Shown: positions 17,745 through 26,068 of the stretch, piece by piece
Layout of the letters: the number at the start of each line of letters is the position of its first letter
Position numbering within the stretch: the first letter of the stretch is position 1
Origin: Rhodococcus sovatensis
GTDB taxonomy: Bacteria > Actinomycetota > Actinomycetes > Mycobacteriales > Mycobacteriaceae
Length of the DNA stretch: 64,000 nt
Reading direction: 5' to 3'
Assembly (NCBI RefSeq): GCF_037327425.1
Contig: NZ_CP147846.1
Location: 2,232,001-2,296,000 of the forward strand
The notes under the pieces: model-generated
Database searches by the model: none
Told to the model about the DNA's origin: nothing
The model's input: the letters and a program-made list of their open reading frames with translations, nothing else
Made by a program: the position numbers and the translations under genes

Positions 17745-18868
17745 CAGCTTGCAGCCCGCACTTTCTGGCCACCGATGGTCACGGTCTCGTAGACCCGCAT
17801 GATCTGCTCGGCAACGACGGGCCAGTCGTAGTCCGTCACGGCGCTGGACGCCGCTGCAACGAGTCCTGCCCTCGTCTCCTCGGAGGACAGGAGCGAGTCG
17901 AGCGCGGCTGCCAATCCAGCGGAGTCACCGACAGGCACCAGCAATCCTGCAGCGCCGTCTCGAAGCACTCGACGGAACGCGTCGAGCTCGCTGGCGACCA
18001 CTGCGGTTCCCGACGCCATCGCCTCCACCAGCACGATGCCGAAGCTTTCGCCGCCGAGGTTCGGCGCGCAGTACACGTCGGCGCTCCGCAATGCGGATGC
18101 CTTCTCCGCGTCGTCGACCTGCCCGAGGAACGTCAGGTGCGAAGCCAACGATCCGGCTTCCTTGCGTAACTTGTCCTCGTCGCCTCGGCCGACCACGAGA
18201 ATTTCGATGTCCGGGTGGCGGCCGACCAGCTCAGGCAGAGCCGACAACAGCACCGCCATGCCCTTTCGTGGCTCGTCGAAGCGGCCGAGGAACAGTACGG
18301 TCCCCCCTGCCCTCGGGTAACCGGGAAGCATCGGCGCGCGGGCAAATGCCTGCACGTCCACGCCATTGGGAATCTCGACGGCGTCGCTGCCCAGAGCCTC
18401 GACCTGCCATCGTCGCGCCAACTCCGACACGGCGATGCGACCACTGATCTTCTCGTGATAGGGCCGCAGGACACCTTGAAACGTGCTGAGCACCAACGAC
18501 TTCGTGGTGGACGTATGGAAGGTCGCCACAATTGGACCCTCGGCGGCCTTCAGCGCAAGCATCGACAGGCTCGGCGCGTTCGGTTCGTGGATATGCAGGA
18601 CGTCGAAGTCGTTCTCGGCGATCCACTTTCGGATCCTCGAGTAGGTGATCGGCCCGAATCGCAATCGAGCAACCGATCCGTTGTACGGAATTGCCAACGC
18701 CTCACCGGCGGACACGACGAAGTCGGGCAGCACCGTCTCGTCGGACGCAGGAGCGAGAACGCTGACGCGGTGGCCGCGCTCGATGAACACCTCGGCCAAT
18801 TGCTCGACGTGCGCCTGCACTCCGCCGGGCACGTCGAACGAATAGGGGCACACCATCCCGATCTTCAC
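17744..18868 (-). CDS. pimA: Phosphatidyl-myo-inositol alpha-mannosyltransferase
   Basis: Transfers the first mannose from GDP-mannose to the inositol 2-position of phosphatidylinositol, the committed step to PIMs, LM and LAM. The GT-B, GT4-family signature is clear: N-terminal KIGMVCPYSFDVPGGVQ, GRFDEPRKGM, and the C-terminal nucleotide-sugar site GGESFGIVLVEAMASGTAVVAS. GTG at 18868 is chosen because it begins KIGMV as in PimA and overlaps the patA stop (GTGA). 374 aa is the usual size. Confidence 0.96.
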   Translation of the reverse strand: MKIGMVCPYSFDVPGGVQAHVEQLAEVFIERGHRVSVLAPASDETVLPDFVVSAGEALAIPYNGSVARLRFGPITYSRIRKWIAENDFDVLHIHEPNAPSLSMLALKAAEGPIVATFHTSTTKSLVLSTFQGVLRPYHEKISGRIAVSELARRWQVEALGSDAVEIPNGVDVQAFARAPMLPGYPRAGGTVLFLGRFDEPRKGMAVLLSALPELVGRHPDIEILVVGRGDEDKLRKEAGSLASHLTFLGQVDDAEKASALRSADVYCAPNLGGESFGIVLVEAMASGTAVVASELDAFRRVLRDGAAGLLVPVGDSAGLAAALDSLLSSEETRAGLVAAASSAVTDYDWPVVAEQIMRVYETVTIGGQKVRAAS

Positions 18869-19770
18869 GAGTTCTCGATCCTCGCGCGCCGCGCATCGGA
18901 CAGGTCTGCAAGCCACAGAGGCTGCAGCATGTGCCAGTCCTCGGGATGAGCGGCGATGTTGGACGCGAACCGATCCGCCAACTCCTGCGTCGCCTTCTGC
19001 ACTCCCCCGTCGACGTCGATACGCGGTGAGATCGTGAATCCCCATCCATCGCCGTCGAAGTAGCAGTGCACCGCAAGAAGATGTGCGCCGGTGTCGATCG
19101 CGAGTTTTGCCGGACCAGCTGCCATCCGTGTTTCCTCGCCGAAGAACGTCACCGGCACACCGTGCTTCGCCAGATCCCGCTCGCTGAGAAGACAGACGAT
19201 CTTGTTCTCACGTAGACGATCCGACAACGCCGCGAACGGCGGGACCTCGCCTCCGCTGAGAGGAAAGATCTCGAAACCGAGACTTTCTCGGTAGTCGACG
19301 AACCGTTGATAGAGCGACTCCGGCTTCAACCGCTCGGCCACCGTCGCGAGTCGTCCGTAGTACCGAACGAGCCACATACCCGCCATATCCCAGTTGCCGC
19401 TGTGCGGAAGCGCCAGAACAGCGCCGACGCCCTCGGCAATGGCGGCGTCGAGATGCTCGCGACCGTGTACGCACTTGTCGATAACCGCAGCCTGCGCGTC
19501 CAAATTCATGGACGGAAGACGAAAAGCTTCGCGCCAATATCTCGCGTACGAGCGGACGCTGGACCGAATGAGCTCGTCCGGCACACTGTCCGCAGGTACA
19601 CCGAGTACGCGAGCGAGGTTGCGACGCAACTGCTGCGGTCCACCGCCGCGGGCCGCTGCGAAGTCTGCACCCCTGTCGAAGAGCGTGCGGGCCATGCCGT
19701 CGGGCAAACCGCGAACGACGCGCCACCCTGCGGCATAACCGACATCGCTGGCCCGTTCGGCGAACGTCAC
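18865..19770 (-). CDS. patA: Phosphatidylinositol mannoside acyltransferase
   Basis: Acylates the mannose of PIM using acyl-CoA; membrane-associated member of the LpxL/HtrB lysophospholipid acyltransferase superfamily. The catalytic HxxxxD-type motif reads HSGNWD in GAVLALPHSGNWDMAGMW; a second conserved region is FGEETRMAAGPAKLA. GTG at 19770 overlaps the pgsA stop (GTGA) and gives 301 aa; the longer frame to 20145 lies within pgsA. It stands between pgsA and pimA, the standard PIM operon order. Confidence 0.94.
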   Translation of the reverse strand: MTFAERASDVGYAAGWRVVRGLPDGMARTLFDRGADFAAARGGGPQQLRRNLARVLGVPADSVPDELIRSSVRSYARYWREAFRLPSMNLDAQAAVIDKCVHGREHLDAAIAEGVGAVLALPHSGNWDMAGMWLVRYYGRLATVAERLKPESLYQRFVDYRESLGFEIFPLSGGEVPPFAALSDRLRENKIVCLLSERDLAKHGVPVTFFGEETRMAAGPAKLAIDTGAHLLAVHCYFDGDGWGFTISPRIDVDGGVQKATQELADRFASNIAAHPEDWHMLQPLWLADLSDARRARIENS

Positions 19771-20453
19771 GACGGCTCGGGTTCGTCGCTCGGCGGCGGC
19801 GGCGTCGTCGTCGACTTGACGATGATGTCGCGGGCACCCTCGGAGCTGCGCACCGCAAGCACGCGCTGAAACACCGTCACGATGCTCAGAGCCGCAAGTA
19901 CCCACATTGCCGGGTAGATCACGCTGTCGAGCCACGGAATGTCGTAGTGCCGTCCGATGCCAGTGAGGCCTGCACCGACCAAGACGAATACCAGACGATC
20001 GGCGCGCTCGATCCATCCGCCGTCTGCGGACAGCCCGCTGGCTTCTGCTCGTGCCTTGGCATAGGAGATGACCTGCGAGGTGATGAGACAGATGATGGTT
20101 GCGATCAACAGCAGCTTGTTCTGCTCGCTGTAGACGGCCCACCACGCAAGACCAGCGAAGATTGCACCGTCTGCGACGCGGTCACATGTCGCATCGAGTA
20201 CGGCGCCGTACTTGGTGCCACCTCCGCGCGCCCTCGCCATGGCACCGTCGAGCATGTCGAAGAGGACGAATACTGTAATGACGACAGATCCCCACCACAG
20301 GTAACCCGCGGGATACATCGTCACCGCAGCACCGACGGTGACAACGGTGCCGATGAGGGTCACCGAGTTGGGCGTCAGACCGGTGCTGTTGAGTGCCCGG
20401 CCGAGCGGCGCAGTCACTTTCGATACCGGAGCGCGCCCGAAGAAGCTCAGCAC
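19767..20453 (-). CDS. pgsA: Phosphatidylinositol (phosphate) synthase
   Basis: CDP-alcohol phosphatidyltransferase that condenses CDP-diacylglycerol with inositol (phosphate), giving the lipid anchor for PIMs. The catalytic motif D-G-x2-A-R-x8-G-x3-D-x3-D is complete in the MLDGAMAR ... YGAVLDATCD stretch. About six membrane segments are apparent. GTG at 20453 is chosen for the strong AAAGGAGGG 5 bp upstream; the 228-aa length is typical. A Pro/Glu/Ser tail follows the last membrane segment. Confidence 0.95.
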   Translation of the reverse strand: MLSFFGRAPVSKVTAPLGRALNSTGLTPNSVTLIGTVVTVGAAVTMYPAGYLWWGSVVITVFVLFDMLDGAMARARGGGTKYGAVLDATCDRVADGAIFAGLAWWAVYSEQNKLLLIATIICLITSQVISYAKARAEASGLSADGGWIERADRLVFVLVGAGLTGIGRHYDIPWLDSVIYPAMWVLAALSIVTVFQRVLAVRSSEGARDIIVKSTTTPPPPSDEPEPS

Positions 20454-20496
20454 CGCGAACCCTCCTTTCGAGTTCTGTTGTTCACTCCGAAGCGGA

Positions 20497-21039
20497 TCAT
20501 TCGGCCCAGGCCGCGGCCAGCAGCGCGCGCGTGTCGCGGAGCAACTGTGGCATGACTTTGGCGCCACCTACGACGGTGATGAAGTTCGCGTCGCCACCCC
20601 ACCGCGGCACGATGTGTTGGTGCAGATGCTCGGCGAGGGAACCACCCGCAGCGGCCCCCAGGTTGAGCCCGACGTTGAAACCGTGCGGATTGGACACACT
20701 CTTGATGGTTCGAATCGCGTGCTGGGTGAACGACATCAGCTCCGCGCTCTCGGCGGGCGTGAGATCTTCGAGGGCGGCGACCCGGCGGTAGGGCACGATC
20801 ATCATGTGCCCCGGGTTGTAGGGGTACAGGTTGAGTACCGCATACACCTGCTCGCCGCGCGCCACGACCAGTCCGTCCTCGTCGCTCATGTGCGGAATAT
20901 CCGAGAACGGTTCGCTGGACTTGTTCTTCGCGCCCGGCGCTTCCGCGATGTAGGACATTCGGTGCGGTGTCCACAGTCGCTGGAGCCGGTCGGGATCACC
21001 GAAGCCGGTGTCGACGATCGAACCGTCCTGTTCGGGCAT
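20497..21039 (-). CDS. HIT-family nucleotide phosphorylase/hydrolase
   Basis: The active-site motif HLHQHIV (H-x-H-x-H) and the NLYPYNPGHMMIVPYR block define the HIT superfamily. The homologue at this locus in M. tuberculosis (Rv2613c) is a diadenosine tetraphosphate phosphorylase, so Ap4A turnover is the most likely role; this is transferred by family and position. ATG at 21039 has AGGAG about 10 bp upstream, formed by the end of thrS, and lies 7 bp after the thrS stop. The pairing with thrS is reasonable because aminoacyl-tRNA synthetases make Ap4A. Confidence 0.9.
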   Translation of the reverse strand: MPEQDGSIVDTGFGDPDRLQRLWTPHRMSYIAEAPGAKNKSSEPFSDIPHMSDEDGLVVARGEQVYAVLNLYPYNPGHMMIVPYRRVAALEDLTPAESAELMSFTQHAIRTIKSVSNPHGFNVGLNLGAAAGGSLAEHLHQHIVPRWGGDANFITVVGGAKVMPQLLRDTRALLAAAWAE

Positions 21040-21046
21040 GGTCAGC

Positions 21047-23101
21047 TCACTCCTGATCTTCACTGAAGAGCGCGGCAGTGGGAGATGCGTTGTTGCGGGC
21101 GGAGATCCAATCGGCGACGAGGTTCACGGCGCGCGCCGTCGGGACTCCGTTGACCTGGCTGCCGTCACGGAAACGGAAGCTGACGGCCCCGGCTTCGACG
21201 TCCCGTTCACCGGCGAGCAGCATGAACGGGACTTTCTGCGCTGTCTGGTTGAAGATCTTCTTCTGCATCCGGTCGTCACTGGCATCGACCTCGGCTCTGA
21301 TGCCACGCTTCTTCAGCTCTTTCACCACCACGGACAAATGGTCCTGGTGGACCTCGGCGACGGGGATGCCGACCACCTGCACGGGTGCGAGCCAGGCGGG
21401 GAAGGCACCGGCGTAGTGCTCGGTCAGCACTCCGAAGAATCGTTCGATGGAACCGAACAGCGCACGGTGGATCATCACCGGGCGTTCCTTCGTCCCGCCC
21501 GATGCGGTGTATTCGAGCTCGAAGCGCTCGGGAAGGTTGAAGTCGAGCTGGATGGTCGACATCTGCCAGGTCCGGCCGAGAGCGTCCTTCGCCTGAACAG
21601 AGATCTTGGGGCCGTAGAACGCAGCGCCGCCGGGGTCGGGCACGAGGTCGAGGCCCGACGCGGCCGCCACCTCGGCAAGGGTGTTCGTGGCCTCTTCCCA
21701 GACCTCGTCGCTGCCGACGGACTTGTCCGGGTTTCTGGTGGAGAGCTCGAGATAGAAGTCGTCGAGACCATAGTCCTTCAGCAGACCGAGAACGAATTCG
21801 AGGGTGCTGGTGAGCTCGCCGCGCATCTGCTCGCGGGTGCAGAAGATGTGCGCATCGTCCTGGGTCATACCGCGCACGCGGGTCAAACCATGGATGACGC
21901 CGGACTTCTCGTAGCGGTAGACCGAACCGAACTCGAAGAGGCGTAGCGGCAATTCACGGTACGAGCGCCCGCGGGAACGGAAGATCAGGTTGTGCATCGG
22001 GCAGTTCATCGGCTTGAGGTAGTAATCCTGGCCGGGCTTGCGCACATCGCCGTTCTCGTCGAGTTCGGCGTCCAGGTGCATCGCCGGGAACATGCCGTCG
22101 CGGTACCAGTCGAGGTGACCCGAGACCTCGTAGAGATGACCCTTGGTGATGTGCGGGGTGTTGACGAACTCGTAGCCCTCTTCGATGTGCCGCTGGCGGG
22201 AGTAGTTCTCGAGCTCGTTGCGGATCACGCCACCCTTCGGATGGAACACCGGAAGTCCGGAGCCCAATTCGTCGGGAAAGCTGAACAGGTCCAGTTCGGA
22301 ACCGAGCTTGCGATGATCGCGACGCTCCGCCTCGGCCAGCAGTTCGAGATGCGCATCGAGTGCCTCGGCCGACTCCCACGCGGTTCCGTAAATGCGCTGC
22401 AGATCGGCGTTGTCCTGGTTTCCGCGCCAGTACGCCGCGGAACTACGAGTCAACTTGAACGCAGGTACGTACTTCGTGGTCGGGATGTGCGGGCCTCGAC
22501 ACAGGTCACCCCAGATCCGTTCTCCGGTCCGGGGGTTCAGGTTGTCGTATGCGGTCAGCTCGCCGCCACCGACTTCCATGATCTCGGGATCGTCGATGCC
22601 GGACTTGTCGTTGACCAGCTCCAACTTGTACGGCTCGTTCGCGAGTTCTTCGCGTGCTTCCTCGATCGACGAGTAGACCCGCCGAGAGAATCGCTGTCCC
22701 GCCTTCACGATCTGCTTCATCTTCTTCTCGAGGGCGGTCAGATCCTCGGGAGTGAACGGCTGCTCGACATCGAAATCGTAGTAGAAGCCGTCCTTGATGA
22801 AGGGGCCGATGCCGAGCTTGGCGCTCGGAAAGAGCTCTTGAACGGCCTGAGCCAGAACGTGCGCGGCTGAATGCCTGATGACACTTCGTCCGTCTTCGGT
22901 GTTCGCTGCGACCGGTTCGACCTCGGCGTCCGACTCTGGCGCCCACGAGAGGTCACGAAGCTTGCCGTCCACGTCGCGGACCACGACGATCGCGTCGGGA
23001 CCCTTGTTCGGGAGCCCCGTGTCTCGAAGCGCCGTTCCGGCGGTCGTTCCTGCCGGCACCATGATGCGGGCGAGCGAGACGGCGGTTACGGGCATGGTCA
23101 C
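21047..23101 (-). CDS. thrS: Threonyl-tRNA synthetase
   Basis: Charges tRNA-Thr. N-terminal TGS domain (about 10-75), second additional editing domain with the HSAAHVLAQAV motif, then a class II catalytic core: motif 2 in RYEKSGVIHGLTRVRGMTQDDAH, zinc ligands in KPMNCPMH, and motif 3 in HRALFGSIERFFGVL; an anticodon-binding domain ends the protein. GTG at 23101 has GAGGAG 9 bp upstream; ATG at 23095 is an alternative. First gene of the thrS-HIT-pgsA-patA-pimA-Nudix run. Confidence 0.97.
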   Translation of the reverse strand: MTMPVTAVSLARIMVPAGTTAGTALRDTGLPNKGPDAIVVVRDVDGKLRDLSWAPESDAEVEPVAANTEDGRSVIRHSAAHVLAQAVQELFPSAKLGIGPFIKDGFYYDFDVEQPFTPEDLTALEKKMKQIVKAGQRFSRRVYSSIEEAREELANEPYKLELVNDKSGIDDPEIMEVGGGELTAYDNLNPRTGERIWGDLCRGPHIPTTKYVPAFKLTRSSAAYWRGNQDNADLQRIYGTAWESAEALDAHLELLAEAERRDHRKLGSELDLFSFPDELGSGLPVFHPKGGVIRNELENYSRQRHIEEGYEFVNTPHITKGHLYEVSGHLDWYRDGMFPAMHLDAELDENGDVRKPGQDYYLKPMNCPMHNLIFRSRGRSYRELPLRLFEFGSVYRYEKSGVIHGLTRVRGMTQDDAHIFCTREQMRGELTSTLEFVLGLLKDYGLDDFYLELSTRNPDKSVGSDEVWEEATNTLAEVAAASGLDLVPDPGGAAFYGPKISVQAKDALGRTWQMSTIQLDFNLPERFELEYTASGGTKERPVMIHRALFGSIERFFGVLTEHYAGAFPAWLAPVQVVGIPVAEVHQDHLSVVVKELKKRGIRAEVDASDDRMQKKIFNQTAQKVPFMLLAGERDVEAGAVSFRFRDGSQVNGVPTARAVNLVADWISARNNASPTAALFSEDQE

Positions 23102-23197
23102 GGCGATGTACTCCTCGATTGTCCTGACGCGGTCGGAAGACCGATGACAGCCTATCGGCTGTCGGCCACTCACTCGCCGTCACACCGCACAGCGCGA

Positions 23198-23662
23198 TCA
23201 GAGCGGACTGGCCAGCCAGGTCCAGTCCAGACCGAACCATCCGCCCACGAGCGAGAAGGTACCCAGCAGCCACAGCGTCGCCAGCACGATGAGCATCGTC
23301 AGCAGTGAGCTTGCCGCTTTGACGACGATCGACTGGCGAGAAAACCACGCCATGAAGCGGTCGTATCGCGCGCGAGCGAACTTCAGAAGCCGATGTGCCC
23401 AGGTGAACTCGGAGGCCAGAATGCCGAGACCTGCGAAGACGATCAACCAACCCGGACCCGGGTACGGAATGGCCAAGATGCCGAGGCCCAGAACGATCAG
23501 TCCGACGACCGCCACCGTGATCCGGTATGCAAGCTCGAGCGTGGGATTTGCGGAGATCTTCGCGCGAAGCCGACGCCGCCGATCGCCCATGCGGTCGAAG
23601 ACACCGTCCTCGTCCGTGCTGTCGCGATTCTTCTCGTCAGCGCGAGCCTCGTCAGTAGTCAC
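23198..23662 (-). CDS. PGPGW-motif membrane protein (TIGR02611 family)
   Basis: Function unknown. The 154-aa protein has a basic cytoplasmic start, membrane segments at about 47-68, 72-88 and 115-137, and the diagnostic IPYPGPGW motif between the first two. The family is common in actinobacteria and is annotated only as putative membrane protein. It precedes thrS on the same strand with a 96-bp gap, and lies downstream of the tRNA-Val(CAC) terminator. Confidence 0.85.
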   Translation of the reverse strand: MTTDEARADEKNRDSTDEDGVFDRMGDRRRRLRAKISANPTLELAYRITVAVVGLIVLGLGILAIPYPGPGWLIVFAGLGILASEFTWAHRLLKFARARYDRFMAWFSRQSIVVKAASSLLTMLIVLATLWLLGTFSLVGGWFGLDWTWLASPL

Positions 23663-23689
23663 TGCACCAGGCTACCGGCGGTTCAACGA

Positions 23690-23723
23690 AAGAAGCCCCA
23701 TGCCCGGGGGCATGAGGCTTCTT
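23690..23723 (-). terminator. Hairpin terminator of tRNA-Val(CAC)
   Basis: AAGAAGCC at 23690-23697 pairs with GGCTTCTT at 23716-23723, with an inner ATGCCC/GGGCAT stem; on the minus strand the hairpin runs into TTCTTTC. It lies 8 bp past the tRNA end and before the PGPGW gene. Confidence 0.75.
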
Positions 23724-23730
23724 ATCTCTG

Positions 23731-23802
23731 TGGTCCCGGCTGGGATCGAACCAGCGACCTTCCGCGTGTGAAGCGGACGCTCTTCCACTGAGCCACGGGA
23801 CC
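23731..23802 (-). tRNA. tRNA-Val (anticodon CAC)
   Basis: Full cloverleaf: acceptor GGTCCCG/CGGGACC, D arm GCTC/GAGC, anticodon loop TTCACAC between TCCGC and GCGGA giving CAC, T arm GCTGG-TTCGATC-CCAGC, discriminator A. CCA is not encoded. It is on the opposite strand to the three other tRNA genes here. Confidence 0.95.
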
Positions 23803-24011
23803 GGACGAGGCAAAACATTAACATGCGGCCCTCGATGATCTCGAATCGCCCCATCTGCCCCTTCCGAGTCCCACCGACACACCGAAACTCGGGTCGAACG
23901 CGGGCCACTGCCGACAAAAAGCACGCCTGACCACCTGATTTGTGAGTTCGCGAGAAGTTAGTCTAATGTTTTCACCGCACCACGGAGACAGCGAATGTCA
24001 CCGAGGCGCAT

Positions 24012-24083
24012 GCGGATGTGGCGCAGTGGTAGCGCATCACCTTGCCAAGGTGAGGGTCGCGGGTTCGAATCCCGTCATCCGCT
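24012..24083 (+). tRNA. tRNA-Gly (anticodon GCC)
   Basis: Acceptor GCGGATG/CATCCGC, anticodon loop TTGCCAA between TCACC and GGTGA giving GCC, T arm GCGGG-TTCGAAT-CCCGT, discriminator T as usual for glycine. First of three plus-strand tRNAs spaced 35 and 56 bp apart. The 200 bp before it hold no gene that I can see. Confidence 0.96.
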
Positions 24084-24118
24084 CGAGGACCAGGGCAGCC
24101 AAGGAACCATAGGCCCAT

Positions 24119-24189
24119 GGTGGAGTGGCCGAGTGGTGAGGCAACGGCCTGCAAAGCCGTGCACACGGGTTCGATTCCCGTCTCCACCT
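24119..24189 (+). tRNA. tRNA-Cys (anticodon GCA)
   Basis: Acceptor GGTGGAG/CTCCACC, anticodon loop CTGCAAA between ACGGC and GCCGT giving GCA, T arm ACGGG-TTCGATT-CCCGT, discriminator T as expected for cysteine. Confidence 0.96.
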
Positions 24190-24245
24190 CGTTTGTGAAG
24201 TTAGTGTTGACGTTTCGAGGCTCCCGGCCTTCGATTCGAGTACTT

Positions 24246-24320
24246 GCGCGATTAGCTCAGCGGGAGAGCGCTTCCCTGACACGGAAGAGGTCACTGGTTC
24301 AATCCCAGTATCGCGCACCA
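24246..24320 (+). tRNA. tRNA-Val (anticodon GAC), integration target
   Basis: Acceptor GCGCGAT/ATCGCGC, anticodon loop CTGACAC between CTTCC and GGAAG giving GAC, T arm ACTGG-TTCAATC-CCAGT. The 3' CCA is encoded (24318-24320). Its last 24 bases (24297-24320) are repeated exactly at 35398-35421, so the gene is the attachment site of the integrated element and its 3' end is now contributed by the element. Confidence 0.96.
24297..24320 (+). other. attL core (24-bp direct repeat, left copy)
   Basis: Runs from the T arm to the encoded CCA of tRNA-Val(GAC) and is identical to 35398-35421. The base just before it differs between the copies (G versus A), which sets the left edge. Confidence 0.93.
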
Positions 24321-24335
24321 CGGAAATACCAGGTC

Positions 24336-24360
24336 AGGCCCCCTTTCGAGGGGGCCTTTT
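24336..24360 (+). terminator. Terminator after tRNA-Val, element-derived copy
   Basis: AGGCCCCC pairs with GGGGGCCT around a TTTCGA loop, followed by TTTT. The same hairpin is present at 35437-35458 beyond attR. The 12 bases between each att core and its hairpin differ, so the element carries its own terminator to replace the one it displaced. Confidence 0.85.
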
Positions 24361-24365
24361 CTGTG

Positions 24366-24385
24366 TCGTGAACTAGTCGTGAACT
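24366..24385 (+). promoter_or_regulatory. Left pair of putative integrase arm sites
   Basis: Two copies of TCGTGAACT start at 24366 and 24377, 11 bp (one helical turn) apart. An identical pair with the same spacing and orientation lies at 35255-35274 inside the right end. Placement inside both att cores fits arm-type sites for integrase or excisionase. Confidence 0.65.
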
Positions 24386-24386
24386 G

Positions 24387-24704
24387 CTACCCCGTGCCGG
24401 TACGCATGACTACCTCGTAGTGGTGGACGCGGCCACCGATCCGGTAGGCCATGACCTTCCCCTGAAATGTGTAGACGAGGCCGCGCCAGGTTGCCTGCGT
24501 CACGGTTTCGATCCGCTTGTCGGCAACGAGTAGCCGGTACTCCACCGACGTCATCATGCGGCCACGTGCGGCCTGTTCGTCACCGGAAATCGGGATCACT
24601 TCGGCGCGGACCGGAAGATTCTGGGCCGGGATCGGATCGTCGTTCTCGTCCATCCCGCCTCCGATCTTCAGCGTGACGGTGTCCCGAAGCAGTAGGCGCG
24701 GCAT
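24387..24704 (-). CDS. Putative phage head-closure / head-tail connector protein
   Basis: 105 aa, last gene of the head module. No strong motif; the size, the beta-rich content (LLLRDTVTLKIGG, VEYRLLVADKRI, VYTFQGKVMAYRIGGRVHHYEV) and the place after the gp6-like connector suggest a head-closure (gp16/stopper-type) protein. ATG at 24704 starts on the last base of the upstream stop (TGATG). The stop lies next to the left arm sites, so this is the natural end of the element's operon. In a tailed phage the tail genes would follow here. Confidence 0.55.
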   Translation of the reverse strand: MPRLLLRDTVTLKIGGGMDENDDPIPAQNLPVRAEVIPISGDEQAARGRMMTSVEYRLLVADKRIETVTQATWRGLVYTFQGKVMAYRIGGRVHHYEVVMRTGTG

Positions 24705-25024
24705 CACGTCGCCCGTTTCCGGTATCGGTTCAGTACCGACAGTTCGGCCAGGGTGAAACCCTGGAACGCATCGTTGAACGTGACGACGCCCGTCGAGTAG
24801 CGAAGACCTTCCGGGTTGGCCAGCATCCGGGCGGCGACCATCAGGGTGACCGCGTCGATTCCCGGTTTCGTCGCCGTGGACGGCTTCCTGATGTGGGCGC
24901 CCCGGCAATATGCATCGATCATCGCCGTGGCCAGGGTGACGGCCTGGGCCGCCTGGGCCATCAGATCGGTGTCGGTCGTCGGTTGTCCCAACCACTTGAC
25001 CAGTTCCGTGTTCGTTACTGCCAT
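24704..25024 (-). CDS. Putative phage head-tail connector (gp6-like)
   Basis: 106 aa, mostly helical, beginning MAVTNTELVKWLG with an internal TLATAMIDAYCRG and RMLANPEGLRYSTG. The sequence TAMIDAYC-x-(basic) and following helix is typical of small HK97 gp6-like adaptor proteins encoded directly after the capsid gene. ATG at 25024 has a strong AGGAGGGG upstream; a longer frame to 25066 is not needed. Function by position and character rather than a diagnostic motif. Confidence 0.6.
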   Translation of the reverse strand: MAVTNTELVKWLGQPTTDTDLMAQAAQAVTLATAMIDAYCRGAHIRKPSTATKPGIDAVTLMVAARMLANPEGLRYSTGVVTFNDAFQGFTLAELSVLNRYRKRAT

Positions 25025-25103
25025 GGGTGTCCCCTCCTGATGGGAACCGCCCCGGACCGGCACCATGCAGGAGGTAGGGCCAATCCGGGGCGGAGTCGGT
25101 GAA

Positions 25104-25934
25104 TTACGCGGCAGTCAGAACGACGACGCCTTCGGCATGCAACAGACCCAGATCGAAACGAGCGACCACGCGAATGGCCGTTTCGTCGGTCGCGGCGTAC
25201 AGCTCCGGCAGGAGGGTCACCGACGGGGCCAGGTCACGAGCGACAGCAACCTGATTGATGTCGAGTAGAACGGCCTTACCGGGTGCCAGCTTGTTGGTCG
25301 GCGTCACGGTGATACCGAACAGCTTGTAGGTCGCTTCGCTCGTCAGATCCGATTCCAGCAGGTATCGACCCTGGGAATCCTTCGCCTTACGGAGCGTGAT
25401 GAAGTCCTGACTGTTGATGAACCAACGGTTAGGCGTCACTTCCTGGGCGTGGGCCTTGGCAATCGCGTCCAGGTAGCTGTCCGGGTCTGCGGCCTGAAGC
25501 ACGCCGGTCTGGACGCCAGGCTGATTGATGATTCCCCGGATCGTCTTCGTCGCCCCGGTGCCGGACAACAGCGCGGTATCCAGGGCGTTGGACACGTCGG
25601 TGACCAGCCGCGTCTTCAGGACCGCGTCGAGACCGATCACGGACTGACGGATCAGCTCGTTCGTGAACCGGACGATCACCTTCAGCGACTTCAGGTCCGA
25701 CGGCAGCAGTTTGACCTCATCGAACGAGACGTCGCCTTCCGGGATCGCCGCGCCCTCGGCAACGAACCCGACGGCCGCACCGGAGGTCAGGCGCGGGATT
25801 CGGAGCGGGCTGGACGTGTCGAAGATTTTCGGCCCGGCCGCCAGCACTACGGACTGCTTTTCGAGCGGCTGAACGAGAAGGCTTGCGACCTGTTCCTGAA
25901 GAAGGGTCGGGTTTGCGGTGGTTGTTTCGACCAT
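25104..25934 (-). CDS. Phage major capsid protein, HK97 fold
   Basis: Forms the icosahedral head. The 276-aa protein has the HK97-family layout without the N-terminal delta domain: LRIPRLTSGAAVGFVAEGAAIPEGDVSFDEVKL (E-loop/P-domain region), RFTNELIRQS, DTALLSGTGATKTIRGI, then NRWFINSQDFITLRKAKDSQGRYLL and a C-terminal A-domain ending RFDLGLLHAEGVVVL. ATG at 25934 has GGAG 7 bp upstream; the frame extends to 25973 without support. No protease gene is nearby, which matches the short, delta-free form. Confidence 0.9.
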   Translation of the reverse strand: MVETTTANPTLLQEQVASLLVQPLEKQSVVLAAGPKIFDTSSPLRIPRLTSGAAVGFVAEGAAIPEGDVSFDEVKLLPSDLKSLKVIVRFTNELIRQSVIGLDAVLKTRLVTDVSNALDTALLSGTGATKTIRGIINQPGVQTGVLQAADPDSYLDAIAKAHAQEVTPNRWFINSQDFITLRKAKDSQGRYLLESDLTSEATYKLFGITVTPTNKLAPGKAVLLDINQVAVARDLAPSVTLLPELYAATDETAIRVVARFDLGLLHAEGVVVLTAA

Positions 25935-26016
25935 GACGGCGCTCCAATGACGAAGTGAATGAACAGAATTCACGCGATCGGAGCGCCTGGCTCACTTGCG
26001 ATACAGCAGAAACGGC

Positions 26017-26054
26017 ACCGGGCCTGATCCCACTATATGGGAATCAGGCCCGGT
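26017..26054 (-). promoter_or_regulatory. Strong hairpin ahead of the capsid gene
   Basis: A near-perfect stem pairs 26017-26033 (ACCGGGCCTGATCCCA) with 26039-26054 around a short TATA-containing loop. It lies in the 134-bp gap between the 52-aa gene and the capsid gene on the transcribed strand and lacks a U-run downstream. It may terminate partly, protect the capsid mRNA, or mark a processing site. Confidence 0.6.
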
Positions 26055-26068
26055 TCGGGGATATTGCG

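Noticed and set aside
19771..20145. N-terminal extension of patA
   Set aside because: Overlaps pgsA in another frame and is unlike acyltransferases; the GTGA-coupled start gives normal length.
23803..24011. Gene or promoter in the gap between tRNA-Val(CAC) and tRNA-Gly
   Set aside because: Short frames only, no conserved motif or ribosome site; probably only divergent tRNA promoters.
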